Below, one piece after another: positions 1 through 10,618 of a DNA stretch of 64,000 bases. The DNA lies in contig NC_080672.1 of assembly GCF_030247195.1 (NCBI RefSeq), positions 11,222,001 to 11,286,000 of the forward strand, given 5' to 3'. Origin of the DNA: Topomyia yanbarensis (lineage: Eukaryota; Arthropoda; Insecta; Diptera; Culicidae). Under the pieces are notes generated by a model. The model did not search any database. It was not told the origin of the DNA and saw nothing but the letters and a program-made list of their open reading frames with translations. The translations under genes were made by a program, and so were the position numbers. The stretch's first letter is position 1; every line of letters starts with the position of its first letter.

Positions 1-780
1 CAAAGATAGGAAAAGAGTTCTCACTCACTCATCTTCTCGTGATAATAGGTTCGAAACGGATATGAAGAAAAAAAAATCGCAACGAGAGTAACTCACTCAC
101 TCATTCACGCATCATCTCTAAAGAGTTTAGGTTTAAAACAAGTGACACGGGGTATTAGCTATACGCTTCTTGTTTTCGACAAACGGTCAACCGGCGAGCA
201 GATGATGACACATGAAAACAATGCAAACAAATAAAAGGAAAACAAAAAAAAACAAACAAACAAACAATACGCTCGTATGTATCTCGAAGCCATATTATTC
301 GCATTTTTCGCTTGAAACGCTATCTCTATTGAAAACAAAACAAAAAAAAACAGACAAAGGTATAGGAAACTCGTATGATTAGGTAAGTAGAGGAAACATG
401 AAAGGAGAAAGTCCGACAACAAAATGAAGTAAAAAAAAAACAAGTGAACGCTAGAGAGTTTTTGGCCATATTTTACTTTTAATTTTGTGTTTGAGAAATT
501 TTAGAGACTAGTTTATAAAAAGGAAAAAAATGCAAGCAGAACGAGAAAAGGAGGGGAAAACATTGAAGAAACAATGAAGCAGAAAAAAAACTAGAAATAA
601 AAATGAGCAGGTTAGCAGTTTTCCATTGATAAATTACAGCGACTGTTGGTAATTTGGGAAAATTTGAGAAACTCCTTGAAGCGTCAGCACGGTAGTGCGG
701 GTGGTCTGGTTTGAGTGGGTGACACCTTTATAATTGTATATTTTTCAACTTACTTGTTTGTTCTAGTAACTACATCTGGT
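1..780. other. A-rich non-coding stretch
   Basis: The plus strand is A-rich with several runs of 7-9 A and TCACTCACTCA repeats near 25 and 95. The only long frame (minus, 159-443) is a Phe/Leu-rich reading of poly-A tracts. It could be UTR or intergenic DNA; no gene is supported. Confidence 0.4.
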
Positions 781-784
781 CTCT

Positions 785-945
785 AGATATCGGCCCATAT
801 ACACCTTGACCAATGGCTTAACTTCCCTTCCGAAAGACCACAGATTTTTCACCTAAAAAATTCGCAATTAACTCGGCTTGGATTGAATCCAGACCCATTG
901 GAGTGAGATGCGGTCACGCTTACCACTGAACCAGTGTAGTGTAGC
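785..945 (-). mobile_element. tRNA-derived SINE, copy 1 (partial)
   Basis: On the minus strand there is a pol III A box (TGGTTCAGTGG, plus 923-933) and, 33 bp further in, a B box (GGATTCAATCC, plus 880-890). A body follows containing GTGGTCTTTCGGAAGGGAAG. The same order (A box, B box, GTGAAAAAATCTGTGGTC, GGAAGGGAAGTAAAG) is found in copy 2 at 8620-9057, so this is a dispersed SINE and not a tRNA gene. Boundaries are approximate and no target duplication was recognised. Confidence 0.75.
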
Positions 946-1003
946 GGGTGCATTTCGAAAGAGCTAGCTTCCACCCACCTAACGATCCATAAACACCTAC
1001 CAT

Positions 1004-1434
1004 ATGGAGGAACCCCTACTCCCTTCCCTCGGAAATAGCATCCCAGCTTTGAGCCGGACTTTGCCTGAGTACTTAAACTCTGTATCATTGACAAGCAGAT
1101 TACAAGCGTTGGATAGCGAGTTCGACGCCCGACTGGCAAGTAACTCGTTCACGATTTTGAAATCGGTACAACGTATGTTAGAATGCGATCCAACAAAAGT
1201 AGTTGCAGCAACAAAACCTGGTAGTACGTCTTAAGGACGACCTCGAAAAAAGCATATAACACTCTGCATAGTCTGAACGAGCTGATCAACGGGCAAACGG
1301 TTCAAGCGGTTCCTCAACCCACACTCAACTCAGGGTGTGCTATATGATGTTGATACCAAAGACATGAACAATGAAGAACTTGACGAGTTGAAAGGTCTAG
1401 CAGTCGTATCGGTGCGTAAGATCACCCAGCTGTA
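1004..1434 (+). pseudogene. Frameshifted coding remnant, unknown family
   Basis: Coding-like sequence runs through three consecutive plus-strand frames. From 1004 it reads through LTSRLQALDSEFDARLASNS to a stop near 1232. Around 1220 another frame takes over (SKKAYNTLHSLNELINGQTV). From about 1339 a third frame reads LYDVDTKDMNNEELDELKGL to a stop at 1434. Each segment has protein-like composition rich in D/E/K/L and abuts the next, which suggests one ORF broken by small indels. The family is not recognised; a retroelement gag or a host-derived pseudogene are both possible. The start at 1004 is arbitrary because it lies just beyond the SINE head. Confidence 0.4.
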
Positions 1435-2984
1435 AAACTGTGAAGATCGTTTCGGAATCTTCGGAATACATAATTTTCTCATAACCGCATCAGAATTACT
1501 TACATTAGTTTCCTTCAAGATTTTAATTTTGTTAATCACGATGTCAGGGGCGTGTGGAGATAATTCGTGTAAGCGCATCTGTTTAGAGTCCTGCGGAGAT
1601 GATGTTGTTAACGTGGCGGCTTTCGTTAGTGTTCTGCACGTTGTTCCGCGAAACAAACGACTGTGCTTCTTAATGTTTGATATGGTGCATTTGCAGGGCG
1701 TTAACTTTTCCCGGATTGAGCACAATCTACACATTTCACTAATTGTTTCACTTACCGAGTAGCTGGTCTTACAGGACATTTCCAAAAACCATAATAGCAA
1801 CACAATTCGTCTGCAGTCGTTTTTGTTGTATACCTACAGCGGAACGATTTTTAGTTTCTACACTGGGCAAGATGAGAAGGTAGACTGACCTTAATTAACC
1901 GGTGATTAAAATGGATAATTTTTGTATTTTTATAGCGTTCAAGAAATTTTTCTTATAAAAGTCCAAAAGCGATTTTGGACCTCGCCAAAGATGCGTGTCT
2001 ATAAGAACCTAATTAAAATATGCGAAATAAATAAATCAAATCAGTTCAGTTCATCCAACAGCAACAGTACTCGATTGCTCACCTGTATCAAATTTACGAT
2101 TAGAAACGAATTTTTTGGATTCAATATGAGATAAACTTATGTTAATTGAAAATCTTTTTGGTTTCATAATTTTAAACAAGAATTTCGAACAGCATCTTGT
2201 CATTTTGCTTACAACAAAAGCTAAAAACTGCTCCATTGCTACCAGCAAATAAATCAATCCGTGTGTCGTTTTGTCTTCACAGTAGAAGCAAAATATCGTG
2301 TTCCAACCCACTATGTCGAAAAAAATGAGTGATGATTATAAGCAGAAAGTGGCCTATTGTGGTCAAACTGTATTCCTGTTTACTTTTAGAGGACGTTCAT
2401 TAAGATCTACTATTAAAAGTAGCTAAAGATGGCCAATATTTACACCCTTCATTTTCACAATGTTAGACTTAGCGTGCTGATTATGTTCCAGACCATCAAT
2501 CAAGCAGAAAACGGAATATATCCGCACAATGTTAAAATAAAAATTCTAAATCCCTCCACTCCCAGTATTATTCCAGCTATTGTATCACCTGCAGATCGTT
2601 CAGCCTCCTTCCGAGGGTGCAGAACGCTCTGTTTTAATTGTTTTGTGTCGTTGCCCAAGTAACCATAAGCTCTAATTTAACACTATAGATAAGATATAAG
2701 TTAGCATTTCGATTGCTAACTAGCCGTATAGAAGTATTTGTAATGCTTCATTGCGTCTAAAATGTAAAGCATTAAATCTAGCACTATATCGACATACAGA
2801 ACACAGACATCGTGCTAAAAAGCTTTTGAAAATAAATACAATGAAGCTTTTATAGAAAACTCTAAGTGCTAATATAGAATTTTTTATAGATCCTCGAATT
2901 TTTCGCAAAATCACCGATCTTCATGAGGTATATTTTATTGTATAGGGATCATGGTGAATAGCTTTTGGTATAAATATTTCGTTA
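1435..2984. other. AT-rich interval without supported gene
   Basis: A 157-codon minus-strand frame (1330-1803) contains CRLCSIREKLTPCKC. This might be a decayed zinc-knuckle, but it lacks a clear spacing pattern and overlaps the plus-strand remnant. The remainder is AT-rich with no coding or structural signal that I could defend. Confidence 0.35.
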
Positions 2985-3410
2985 AAATTCCTTTTTTTCT
3001 TTAAGATATTAACCCTTAAACTTTATTGCATGATAAAATTGTAAATTTTATATCTCAAAAACTACTGAAGATAATTCAATGAATTTTTGCACACTTATGG
3101 AATGATATTTGCACTATATTATAAAAATATTTTTACTTTATAATTGTGTGAATAACGGTACTTTGCATCTATTTAAAATTTTCAATTGTATTTTTACTTG
3201 TGTTCTTCACGCTAAAAATTTTCAAAACTTATGTCAAATTATGTGGCAATCTTTCACCTTCAATAATCTGTATTGATAATTTTTCATTTTTGTTCCTATT
3301 GAGAGTTATGGAGGATTTTGTAACAGTGCGCTCTTTCAACGCACGGCCCACTTTGATGCAGCCCGCGAAAACGTTCATATTGGCAACGTCGCACGTCGTT
3401 ACGTCAGAAT
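2985..3410 (+). repeat. Left inverted repeat of the foldback element
   Basis: This arm pairs with 5040-5453. Similarity fades after the GCACGTCGT motif near 3395-3405, where the interior begins. Confidence 0.75.
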
Positions 3411-4354
3411 GCGCATCGTGTGGGAAGTGCGCATCGCATGACTAAAAGAAACCACATCTCTCGATTAGCGCAAAAGGGCAAACTTTTCAATACGGATTAT
3501 CGAAGGTGATTTTTTTCCGGATATTTTGAGATGCGTTAAATTTTTTTGACCGAAGTGCACAACAAAAATTATAGTTGTTTGATATATTTTTTATTATTAT
3601 AGTTTAACGTTACTAACAATGAACATCTTTAAATACCTATTTGTTAGTCAAAATACATCTACGTTATATTCAAATTATTTTTTACTCTACAACATTAATA
3701 TATGAAAATGGAAAATCTTATTCCAACAGCATTTTATTTCACGTTTTTATTTTCACCTTTAAACAACGATGTGTCTTTTGAAAAAAGTTTACATAAAATC
3801 TGTTGTTCAATGGCATCGATGTTGGGGTTCTATATCACTGTTGCTTTTGTTAATTCTGTTAATTGGTGGTTCTCCAGGTTCTGGTAAGATATTATTTATT
3901 TTTGTCGAATTTCAATTAATCATCAACGATCTTTATTTCAAAATCATCGTTACAGTTTTCCGCATGTACCTGTTGAGTCATCGAATATTCCAGTTCCATT
4001 ACTTTGGCAAATACCATAAGAAGAAAAATTAAACGTGTAAATTTTCCTATATTTTAAACGCGTTATAAAGGAATCCATTACTATAAACATGGGGTGTAAA
4101 ATTGAAAATTTAACGAACATTGTGTTTTCTTTATGTCCATATTTATTTTTGTTGTATTTTTGCGCCCATTACGACATATGCTACACATGTGTTGATCAAT
4201 ATAATTTTTAAATTTATCACTCCACATGGATGCCACAAAAACAAGATACGACGAACATATTTAAGAAATTGTTTTAACGGAATGCATCATTCGTGTGGTC
4301 GACCCATATTTATAACATAAAATAATCGATTTTTTTTAGCAAATGTTCTCTATC

Positions 4355-4398
4355 TTTGCATCAGTTCTAGTGAGTTTTCTCACTAGAACTGATGCAAA
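4355..4398. repeat. Perfect 20-bp hairpin with TTTT loop
   Basis: The left arm 4355-4374 (TTTGCATCAGTTCTAGTGAG) is followed by TTTT and then its exact reverse complement at 4379-4398. It sits in the interior of the foldback element. Confidence 0.9.
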
Positions 4399-4748
4399 TT
4401 AAATGAGCGCGTAATTTAACGCACGACCCGATGGCGCAAGGCTGAAAAGGCTATGTGGATATAAGAAAAGATTCGCAATATACCGTGCTACCTCTAAGAC
4501 AGAACCAACTGAAAATAAAACGTGGTGAAGTATGTCAATTTGCGAAAAATATGTCAACGCAGGTTAAAACATGCCCACTGCTCAACTTTGCTCATTGGCT
4601 CGCAACATCCGAGCGCGCTTGTCCGAGGTATTCAGTGACAGAAAATTAAATAACTCCTGAACAATATAATAACGCTAAAGAGCATGCAAATTACTCAGAA
4701 AACATCACTTTCAATTATCCATAAAGAAAAGCTTGTCTTTTTGCTTAA

Positions 4749-4983
4749 AGCGCGATTCAGACGATACATCAGCTTCCGTCAACGTCAACAGAACGTCACC
4801 GTTCCGTCAGGATAAGTTAAACACGTTTCATTTGCGACCGTTCACACGTGCCGTACGTCAAAACGTTCCGTGCCGTTGATGTTGTGTGTGAATGCCTCCA
4901 TTTAACTGCATGTAACTTATCCTGACGGAACGGTGACGTTCCGTTGACGTTGACGGCAGCTGATGTATCGTCTGAGTCGTCCT
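4749..4983. mobile_element. 235-bp MITE flanked by TTAA
   Basis: TTAA at 4745-4748 and 4984-4987 brackets a 235-bp unit with about 70-bp inverted repeats. The left end begins AGCGCGATTCAGACGATACA and the right end, reverse-complemented, begins AGGACGACTCAGACGATACA. Both continue through CCGTCAACGTCAAC, GAACGTCACCGTTCCG and TCAGGATAAGTTA. There is no coding capacity. A TTAA duplication is typical of piggyBac-type transposition; assignment to that superfamily is inference. Confidence 0.8.
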
Positions 4984-5039
4984 TTAATCTCAGAGATGCC
5001 AATTTTGAACGTGAGATACGCTCCTTCAAAGCTATGCGC

Positions 5040-5453
5040 ATTAGGACGACGTGCGGCGTTGCCAATATGTACGTTCTCGCGGGTTGCATCAAAGTGGGCC
5101 GTGCGTTGAAAGAGCGCACTGTTACAAAATCCTCTATAACTCTCAATAGGAACAAAAATGAAAAAATATCAATACAGATTATTGAAGCTGAAAGATTGCC
5201 GCATAATTTGACATACGTTTTGAAAATTTTTAGGGTGAAGAACACAAGAAAAAATACAATTGAAAATTGTAAATAGATGCAAAGTACCGTTATTCACACA
5301 ATTATGAAGTAAAAATATTTTTATAAGATTGTGCTAATATCATTCCATAAGTGTGCAAAAATTCATTGAATTATCTTCAGTAGTTTTTGAGATATAAAAT
5401 TTTCAATTTTATCATGCAATAAAGTTTAAGGGTTAATATCTTAAAGAAAAAAC
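5040..5453 (-). repeat. Right inverted repeat of the foldback element
   Basis: Reverse complement of the left arm. It includes AAACTACTGAAGATAATTCA and the shared virtual reading frame. It ends at the A-run before CCTGTTTTAATCC. Confidence 0.75.
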
Positions 5454-6665
5454 CTGTTTTAATCCACCTAGCGGTGCAATTGTGCCTTTCTCAATCATGA
5501 ACACGTGAATGTTTGCGTTGTTTATATTCATTAAAAGCTTTCAAATGAATATATTACATTTTATTATTATACATGACATGACAAATATACAAGAAAAAAT
5601 CACTATTCGAGTTCTAAAATTTTGTAAAAGAAAAAACAGCTACATTAATATTAAATTGAAAAACCTGTTTTAATCCACCTAGAGGTGCAATTGTGCCTTT
5701 CTCATTTCTCCAAACTATGATTTAATAGCTGGTTCGTACAATATAACTTTATGGAAATGTCTTTCATTCTTATTACACTTGGTAAGTATATATAAGAGCA
5801 CCTTTTTGCATTCATCGCGGTATCGGTTTGAATCGGATTTTTCTATGTGATCGCACTCCACAACCCGTAACTCCGGAGCCGGAAGTCGGATGGAGATGGA
5901 ATTTAATATCAGTTTCCGGGGACGCAACACCTTTCATTTGAGACTAAGTTGATCAAATCGGTCCAGCCATTTTCGAGAAACCAATATAACCGTTATTCTG
6001 AATTTGGATGCTTCCGGATCCGTCGATGGTGGCCAGTGTGGCCAAAGAGAATTTGAATGACTGTTGGTGACCTAGATCTACAAATTCAACAGTTGTGCAC
6101 ATTTTGGAAAAAAATTCACCTTTTTACATTCATCGCAGAATTCGTTAGAATCGGGATTTGCTGCGTGATCGTACGTATGACCCTGTAATTCAGGAACCAG
6201 AACTCGGATCCACACAAAATTCAACAGCAGCTGATGGACCTTCCATTTAAAATCAAGTTTGTCAAAATCGGTTCAGAAAATTCCGAGAAACCGATGTGGA
6301 CAAATCAACAAATTTTGTTTTGTAACCATACTCTTCAACTCGTAATCCGGAACAAGATGTCGGTTGAAAATGAAATTCAATAGCAACCTATGGGAATATT
6401 ATACCTTTCATTTGAATCTTAGTTTGTAAAAATCGGTTCAGCCATCTCCGAGAAACCGATGTGTACATTTTGTTAACAAATCCGCACATACACACACATA
6501 CATACATACATACATACATGCATACATACACACATACATACACACATATTTTGCGATCTCGGCGAACTGAGTCGAATGTTATATGAGACTCGGCCCTCCG
6601 GGCTTCGGTTAGGAAGTCGGTTTTTGGAGCAATTGCATAACCTTTCTATATGAGAAAGGCAAAAG
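5446..6665. repeat. Modular mosquito repeat with TGCCTTTCTCAT ends
   Basis: The opening motif AACCTGTTTTAATCCACCTA followed by GGTGCAATTGTGCCTTTCTC occurs at 5452 and again near 5660. The right end (about 6625-6660) carries GCAATTGCATAACCTTTC and ATGAGAAAGGCA, so TGCCTTTCTCAT appears inverted at the two ends. In between is a module repeated about three times, combining GTAACTCCGGAGCCGGAAGTCGG-like, CCTTTCATTTGA and AAATCGGTTCAGCCAT..GAGAAACCGATGTG motifs. There is no ORF of interest. I believe this is an abundant culicine repeat but cannot name the family. Confidence 0.6.
6481..6548 (+). repeat. CATA/CACA microsatellite
   Basis: Runs of CACACATACATACATACA type inside the modular repeat. This is simple sequence. 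Confidence 0.85.
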
Positions 6666-7354
6666 AATAGTATTTAATAACCTTAATCAGCATGAGTTCA
6701 ATGTTATCTTCATGTGATTATATTTTGAAATGTTGGTGGAATGGGTTTGAAAGTGGAGGGAATGGGGGGTTAGTAGAGTGAGAGTGGAGGATGCGTCAGA
6801 AATCCTTCATCTTATTTCGGTATACGGGGTGGATGAAGGAAATGCGGGCGTGAGGGTGGTCCAAGGGGAGGGGAGTGATGAAGGAGGGAGGTGTAAGGGC
6901 AAGGCGGGGGGAGGAGGGGCGGCGACGTAATACTCAACTGCATATTTTGCCTTCCATTTGAGACTTGGTTTGAGAAAATCGGTTCAGTCATCACTGAAGA
7001 ACCGATGTGACTTTAATTGTGGAATATGCCCGGAATTCCGGACTTCCGGAATCGTCGATAGTGGACAATATATTCAAAGAATGTTTGATTGGCAATCAGT
7101 GATCTAGATCTGCGATTAGAAGTAATTTGGTGACCATTTCAATAGTTTTTAGCCTCTGAGGTATTACGATTGTACCGATTTATATGGGAAATTCCAGTGT
7201 ATCCTTACTAACACCCCTGTAACTCCGGAAGCAAGAGTCAGAACCGAATGAAATTCAGCAGTAGTTAATGGCATTACTGTATCTTTCATTTGAAATCAAG
7301 TTTGTAAAAATCGGTAGAGAATTCGTTGGGGAATGGGTGTGATATTACAATAAC
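6666..7354. repeat. Further diverged modules plus G-rich block
   Basis: 6940-7330 repeats the same CCATTTGAGACTTGG / AAATCGGTTCAGTCATC / GAACCGATGTG and GTAACTCCGGAAGC modules seen in 5446-6665. Positions 6728-6930 are very G-rich on the plus strand, with many GGG runs (for example GGCGGGGGGAGGAGGGG at 6903-6920), giving G-quadruplex potential. No gene is supported. Confidence 0.5.
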
Positions 7355-7368
7355 AAATATACGTATGC

Positions 7369-8595
7369 AGTCTATGCTCAACCACCACAGGCATCAGTCA
7401 CAATGCCAGTGTGCTCTCTGCTGCTTCCCAAGCCAGCGCAAGCAGTTGCTTTTTTCTTGTGTGCGTTGTCTGAAGAACAAAGGGAACCGTTACTATTATT
7501 CTATCAAGATGACTGAGTCTCGACAACAAAATGTGATTCTTCGGGCCAACACGGTGGCCATTGACTTACGGTCTTTCCGCATAAGACCGAGTATTGGTGA
7601 TGTCGAACATTTGCTGAGAGAGAAAATGCAGCTTCGGTTTTCGGATGTCAGCTTCATCCAGTTGGAGCACGTCAGGCATGTGGTGCTGATAACGTTCAAC
7701 AAATTCGCCCAGGCGAAAAGATTCATTTCGCAAAACAACTTGAAACTCGTCCTGGATTGTGACACCGTTAAAATCAAGATCCCTGTGTATATGGATAACG
7801 GAAACGTGGAAGTTAAATTACATGATTTGACACCAGGTACTTGCAAAGTGGCCATTAAAAGATTCATATCGTATTTCGGAGAAGTGGAATCCATTACGGA
7901 GGATACATTGAAGAACTAATTTCCAGGTATTTCAAATGGTGTTTTTGTGGTGAGAATGCGGGTAAACAAACCCATTCCCTCCTACCTTACCCTGCAGTAC
8001 ACAAGGGGGTGATACCATTATACAGCGAACTCTATGTACACGTGCCTGAGTTCTGTGAACAAACGGCACATTTCGGACAACCCTGCCCAGAAACCGCTAA
8101 GCAAAGCTCATCTACAGAAATAAATACCAACACTCAGTCTCCAATAGCATTCCATAAGCCACAAACGGTTGCCAAATTTAAGGCTGCTGTTTAAGCAATA
8201 ATGACAACTGCGAAAGCCGCGTCAAGTAACACAAACTCAACAGCTAATACCAGCAATGAGGGAGCTACTAGCAATGACGGAGGGTTCACGCTTCTGATCC
8301 GAAAAGGAAAGAAGTTAGGAACAACACCTGATCGGTAGTAACCCCGATGATGACCCGGACATGTGCGAAGACGACAGAGATATGAATGACCCCCATGATA
8401 CAGTTGACGTCGATGCAAATATTTCCCCGACACGAAAACGGATCTCCGTGCGCAATGGCAAGTCGCGCGTATGGGATCGATCTTAGCATTAATTGTTTAT
8501 TATTTTTATTGTTTACATCATGTAAATATATAAAAGACCCACGGCTCCGTGAAGCTAACGCCATGAGCCGTGCCAAATAAACGAATTAAAAAAAA
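7369..8595 (+). mobile_element. ORF1-only (HAL1-like) non-LTR element
   Basis: The insertion is bounded by a 14-bp duplication, AAATATACGTATGC, at 7355-7368 and 8596-8609. It has a 5' leader of about 140 bp, a broken ORF1, and a 3' tail AAATAAACGAATT followed by poly(A). The tail (AAGCTAACGCCATGAGCC... AAATAAACGAA) resembles that of the Loner/I-like element at 19372-24998. No endonuclease or reverse transcriptase lies between ORF1 and the tail, although both ends look intact because the duplication flanks them. The element must therefore have been mobilised in trans, or ORF2 was deleted before or after insertion. Confidence 0.7.
7509..8475 (+). pseudogene. Non-LTR retrotransposon ORF1, interrupted
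   Basis: An ATG at 7509 opens 136 codons to a TAA at 7917-7919. The product begins MTESRQQNVILRANTVAIDL and has an RRM-like feel, with alternating strands around VRHVVLITFNKFAQAKRFIS and VKLHDLTPGTCKVAIKRF. Reading continues in other frames past the stop: an Asn/Thr/Ser-rich linker at 8205-8290, then DDDPDMCEDDRDMNDPHDTV and PTRKRISVRNGKSRVW up to about 8475. This basic C-terminus is typical of insect ORF1 proteins. A homologous fragment lies at 33225-33785 on the minus strand (ITFNSLVEAESFIAKNNIQ, IRLHDLTPCT). Clade assignment (LOA-like) is inference. Confidence 0.6.
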
Positions 8596-8619
8596 AAATA
8601 TACGTATGCGTTCCAATAG

Positions 8620-9057
8620 CTTGAGCTTGTGCGACCCCACCCCTGGCTGCAACTCCGTTATCGATCTGGACTAGCTGAAGTTGCACAGGGAATCATTTCG
8701 TAGATCGCGAAAGGAAAGGGAAGGGATATTAGTCCGATACTTACTTTTTCTAGAGGCTGTATATATTACTGCGCACTCCGAAAGTATCATGGGAGGAGGA
8801 TATTTGTTAGTAAGTATAGAAGTTGTATTCTACTGCTTCGTTGTCGACGCCAGAGAGGTGGCTCCACTATCTGGACTAGATTTCGATCCATCATACTCAT
8901 GAACCTGAGACCAGCGACTTTACTTCCCTTCTGAAAGAAGATGTGACCACAGATTTTTTCACCTCAGAAAAATCTCCACGACCTCAGCTGGGATTGAACC
9001 CAGGCCAACTAGGATGATTGGCGGTCACGCTTACCACTCAACCACCGGTGCAGTCCA
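8620..9057 (-). mobile_element. tRNA-derived SINE, copy 2 (full length)
   Basis: This 438-bp unit reads on the minus strand. It has A box TGGTTGAGTGG (plus 9034-9044), B box GGTTCAATCC (plus 8991-9000), then a tRNA-unrelated body with GTGGTCACATCTTC and GGGAAGTAAAGTCGC. It is flanked by a 23-bp direct repeat with one mismatch (8597-8619 and 9058-9080), so both ends are defined. The 3' end has no long poly(A). Copy 1 at 785-945 is the same family. Confidence 0.85.
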
Positions 9058-9080
9058 AATATACGGATGCGTTCCAATAG

Positions 9081-10202
9081 TTACCCAAACTCGTAGGCCT
9101 TCATTTAATAAATGATGATGCAATAAACTTAAAATCAAAATGCAAATTCTGCACGATCTTTCGAAAAAAAAATACAATTGCAAATATAATCCACAATCGA
9201 CGTTTGCGTAACTTCAATCAAACATTTAGGTAGAGTTTGGATTAAACCAAGTATACATGCAAATCTTCTCACAGATCAGTAATCAAACGCGTATACCAAA
9301 TTGAGACGGGGTTTTCGACTGCGGATCGAATCCCATTTCTATAGGCACTAAAGCGTCAATTTAAACAGTCGGCATGTCAAACGAACGAAGACAGGAAGGG
9401 TACGTTATTGACAGTTAATTTTTTTTTTGTTGTGTCGATAAAGAAGGGAAGAGTTTTTTTAAAAAAAAAAACACGACTCTATATAAACATTGCTGACTGC
9501 CATTAAGGTGCTTCTGAACTAGCCCTTTTCTGGCACACTGATTCGCCTTTTTCATCACCATCGCCATTGTTTTAATGATCTCTATAGAACTATGAATTCG
9601 CAAAGAATATGTTTAGTATGCGAATATAGAACATATCTAAAGCCATTAAATAATGCTTCGTGGTCTCTTGGGTATATTCCTTACCCCTAACCTTACCACT
9701 TCCCCAATCCTTCCCATCAAAGAAATCATAAAAAGACGATTCATGGCGAGGCACAAATCTCCTATCAACATGGGGAACGTGCCATTTGAGCTAGATGCTA
9801 CTGATTCCTGATTCCTGAGTACCCACAAATTGAAAAACTCGTAGCTATGGCAATATGGCCCTGCATATGCCAACCATTGAATTAAACGTTGAAAAACCAT
9901 TTTCAATATGGTTCGTTCAACAATAAATCAACCATTACCTGGTATAATATCGAACATAACCAGTGTCGTTTTTCCATGCTCGACCATTCAAACAATGGGT
10001 TGCTAAGAACAGTCACCATACCAAAATATACTGTTTTCCTTATACATTTGGACAACATACCATTCAAGAACTATACAGATTATGGTAACAAGCATAATTT
10101 AGATCTAGCGATGCATAAATATAAGGTGGAGAAAAAATATGTTCCCTTTCACTTTTCAATTCTCTCGATGGATGAAGTTTTATCTTGTTACGCGCTATCT
10201 TC
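9081..10202. other. Interval without recognised gene
   Basis: A plus-strand frame at 9889-10227 (112 codons, no ATG at its first codon) has protein-like composition but no recognisable motif. The rest is AT-rich. Inverted stretches around CAACCATTGAATTAAACGTTG hint at a decayed miniature element. Confidence 0.3.
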
Positions 10203-10262
10203 TGAAGAAAGCTTCGTTGACACTTAAGTGTACTGACGCTTTATCCAACTGAGCTATCGCCG
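10203..10262 (-). pseudogene. Truncated tRNA-like head
   Basis: The minus strand reads GGCGATAGCTCAGTTGGATA AAGCGTCAGTACAC from 10261 downward. It has a clear A box (TAGCTCAGTTGG) but no B box (GGTTCRANTCC) follows. It is most likely the 5' fragment of a tRNA or tRNA-derived SINE and not a functional tRNA. Confidence 0.4.
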
Positions 10263-10618
10263 TAATATTGTAAGACGAGGATTTTTGATCATATTAAGCT
10301 ACAGGTTTTTGGAGCAGCGTAAACAGATGTACGAATAACAAAGACCACCAAATCAATATAACCACTGAGAACTGACGTACAAGTAAAGTTTTCAACTTGT
10401 GTAAGAAATAAAACTGTCGCTTTGAAATGACAACAGCAAGTAGCAACTTGCCACTGGTCGGCGCTTCGATCGGCCAGCAATCGCTATACGGGAGTTGTAT
10501 ACAAACTTGGACACAATGGTGACTAACGCATGCGAACCTGTATGCGATGGTGCTTTTCAACGTATTTTCATTTAAATGTTTACACAGGTTTTTCGGGAAA
10601 GTTTGTTCTAGCTTATAT

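Larger units (their letters stand above)
2985..5453. mobile_element. Foldback DNA element with ~420-bp inverted ends
   Basis: The two ends are long inverted repeats of each other: about 2985-3410 read forward and about 5040-5453 read in reverse complement. They share TTTAAGATATTAACCC at the tips and a common 70-residue virtual translation (FFTLKIFKTYVKLCGNLS). Identity looks about 95 % by eye. The interior (3411-5040) is AT-rich with no transposase, so the element is non-autonomous. It carries a perfect hairpin (4355-4398) and a nested MITE (4749-4983). The outer duplication cannot be fixed because the right end abuts another repeat beginning CCTGTTTTAATCC. Confidence 0.75.

Noticed and set aside
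159..443. 94-codon Phe/Leu-rich minus frame as a membrane protein
   Set aside because: It is a translation of poly-A/T tracts without start context or domain; hydrophobicity reflects composition.
3769..4032. P-loop-like GGSPGSGK after a Leu-rich stretch
   Set aside because: No Walker B or any other ATPase motif follows, and the GGTAAGA right after it could equally be chance or a splice donor; the frame lies inside a foldback element.
10203..10262. Functional tRNA gene
   Set aside because: An A box is present but no B box or complete cloverleaf follows.
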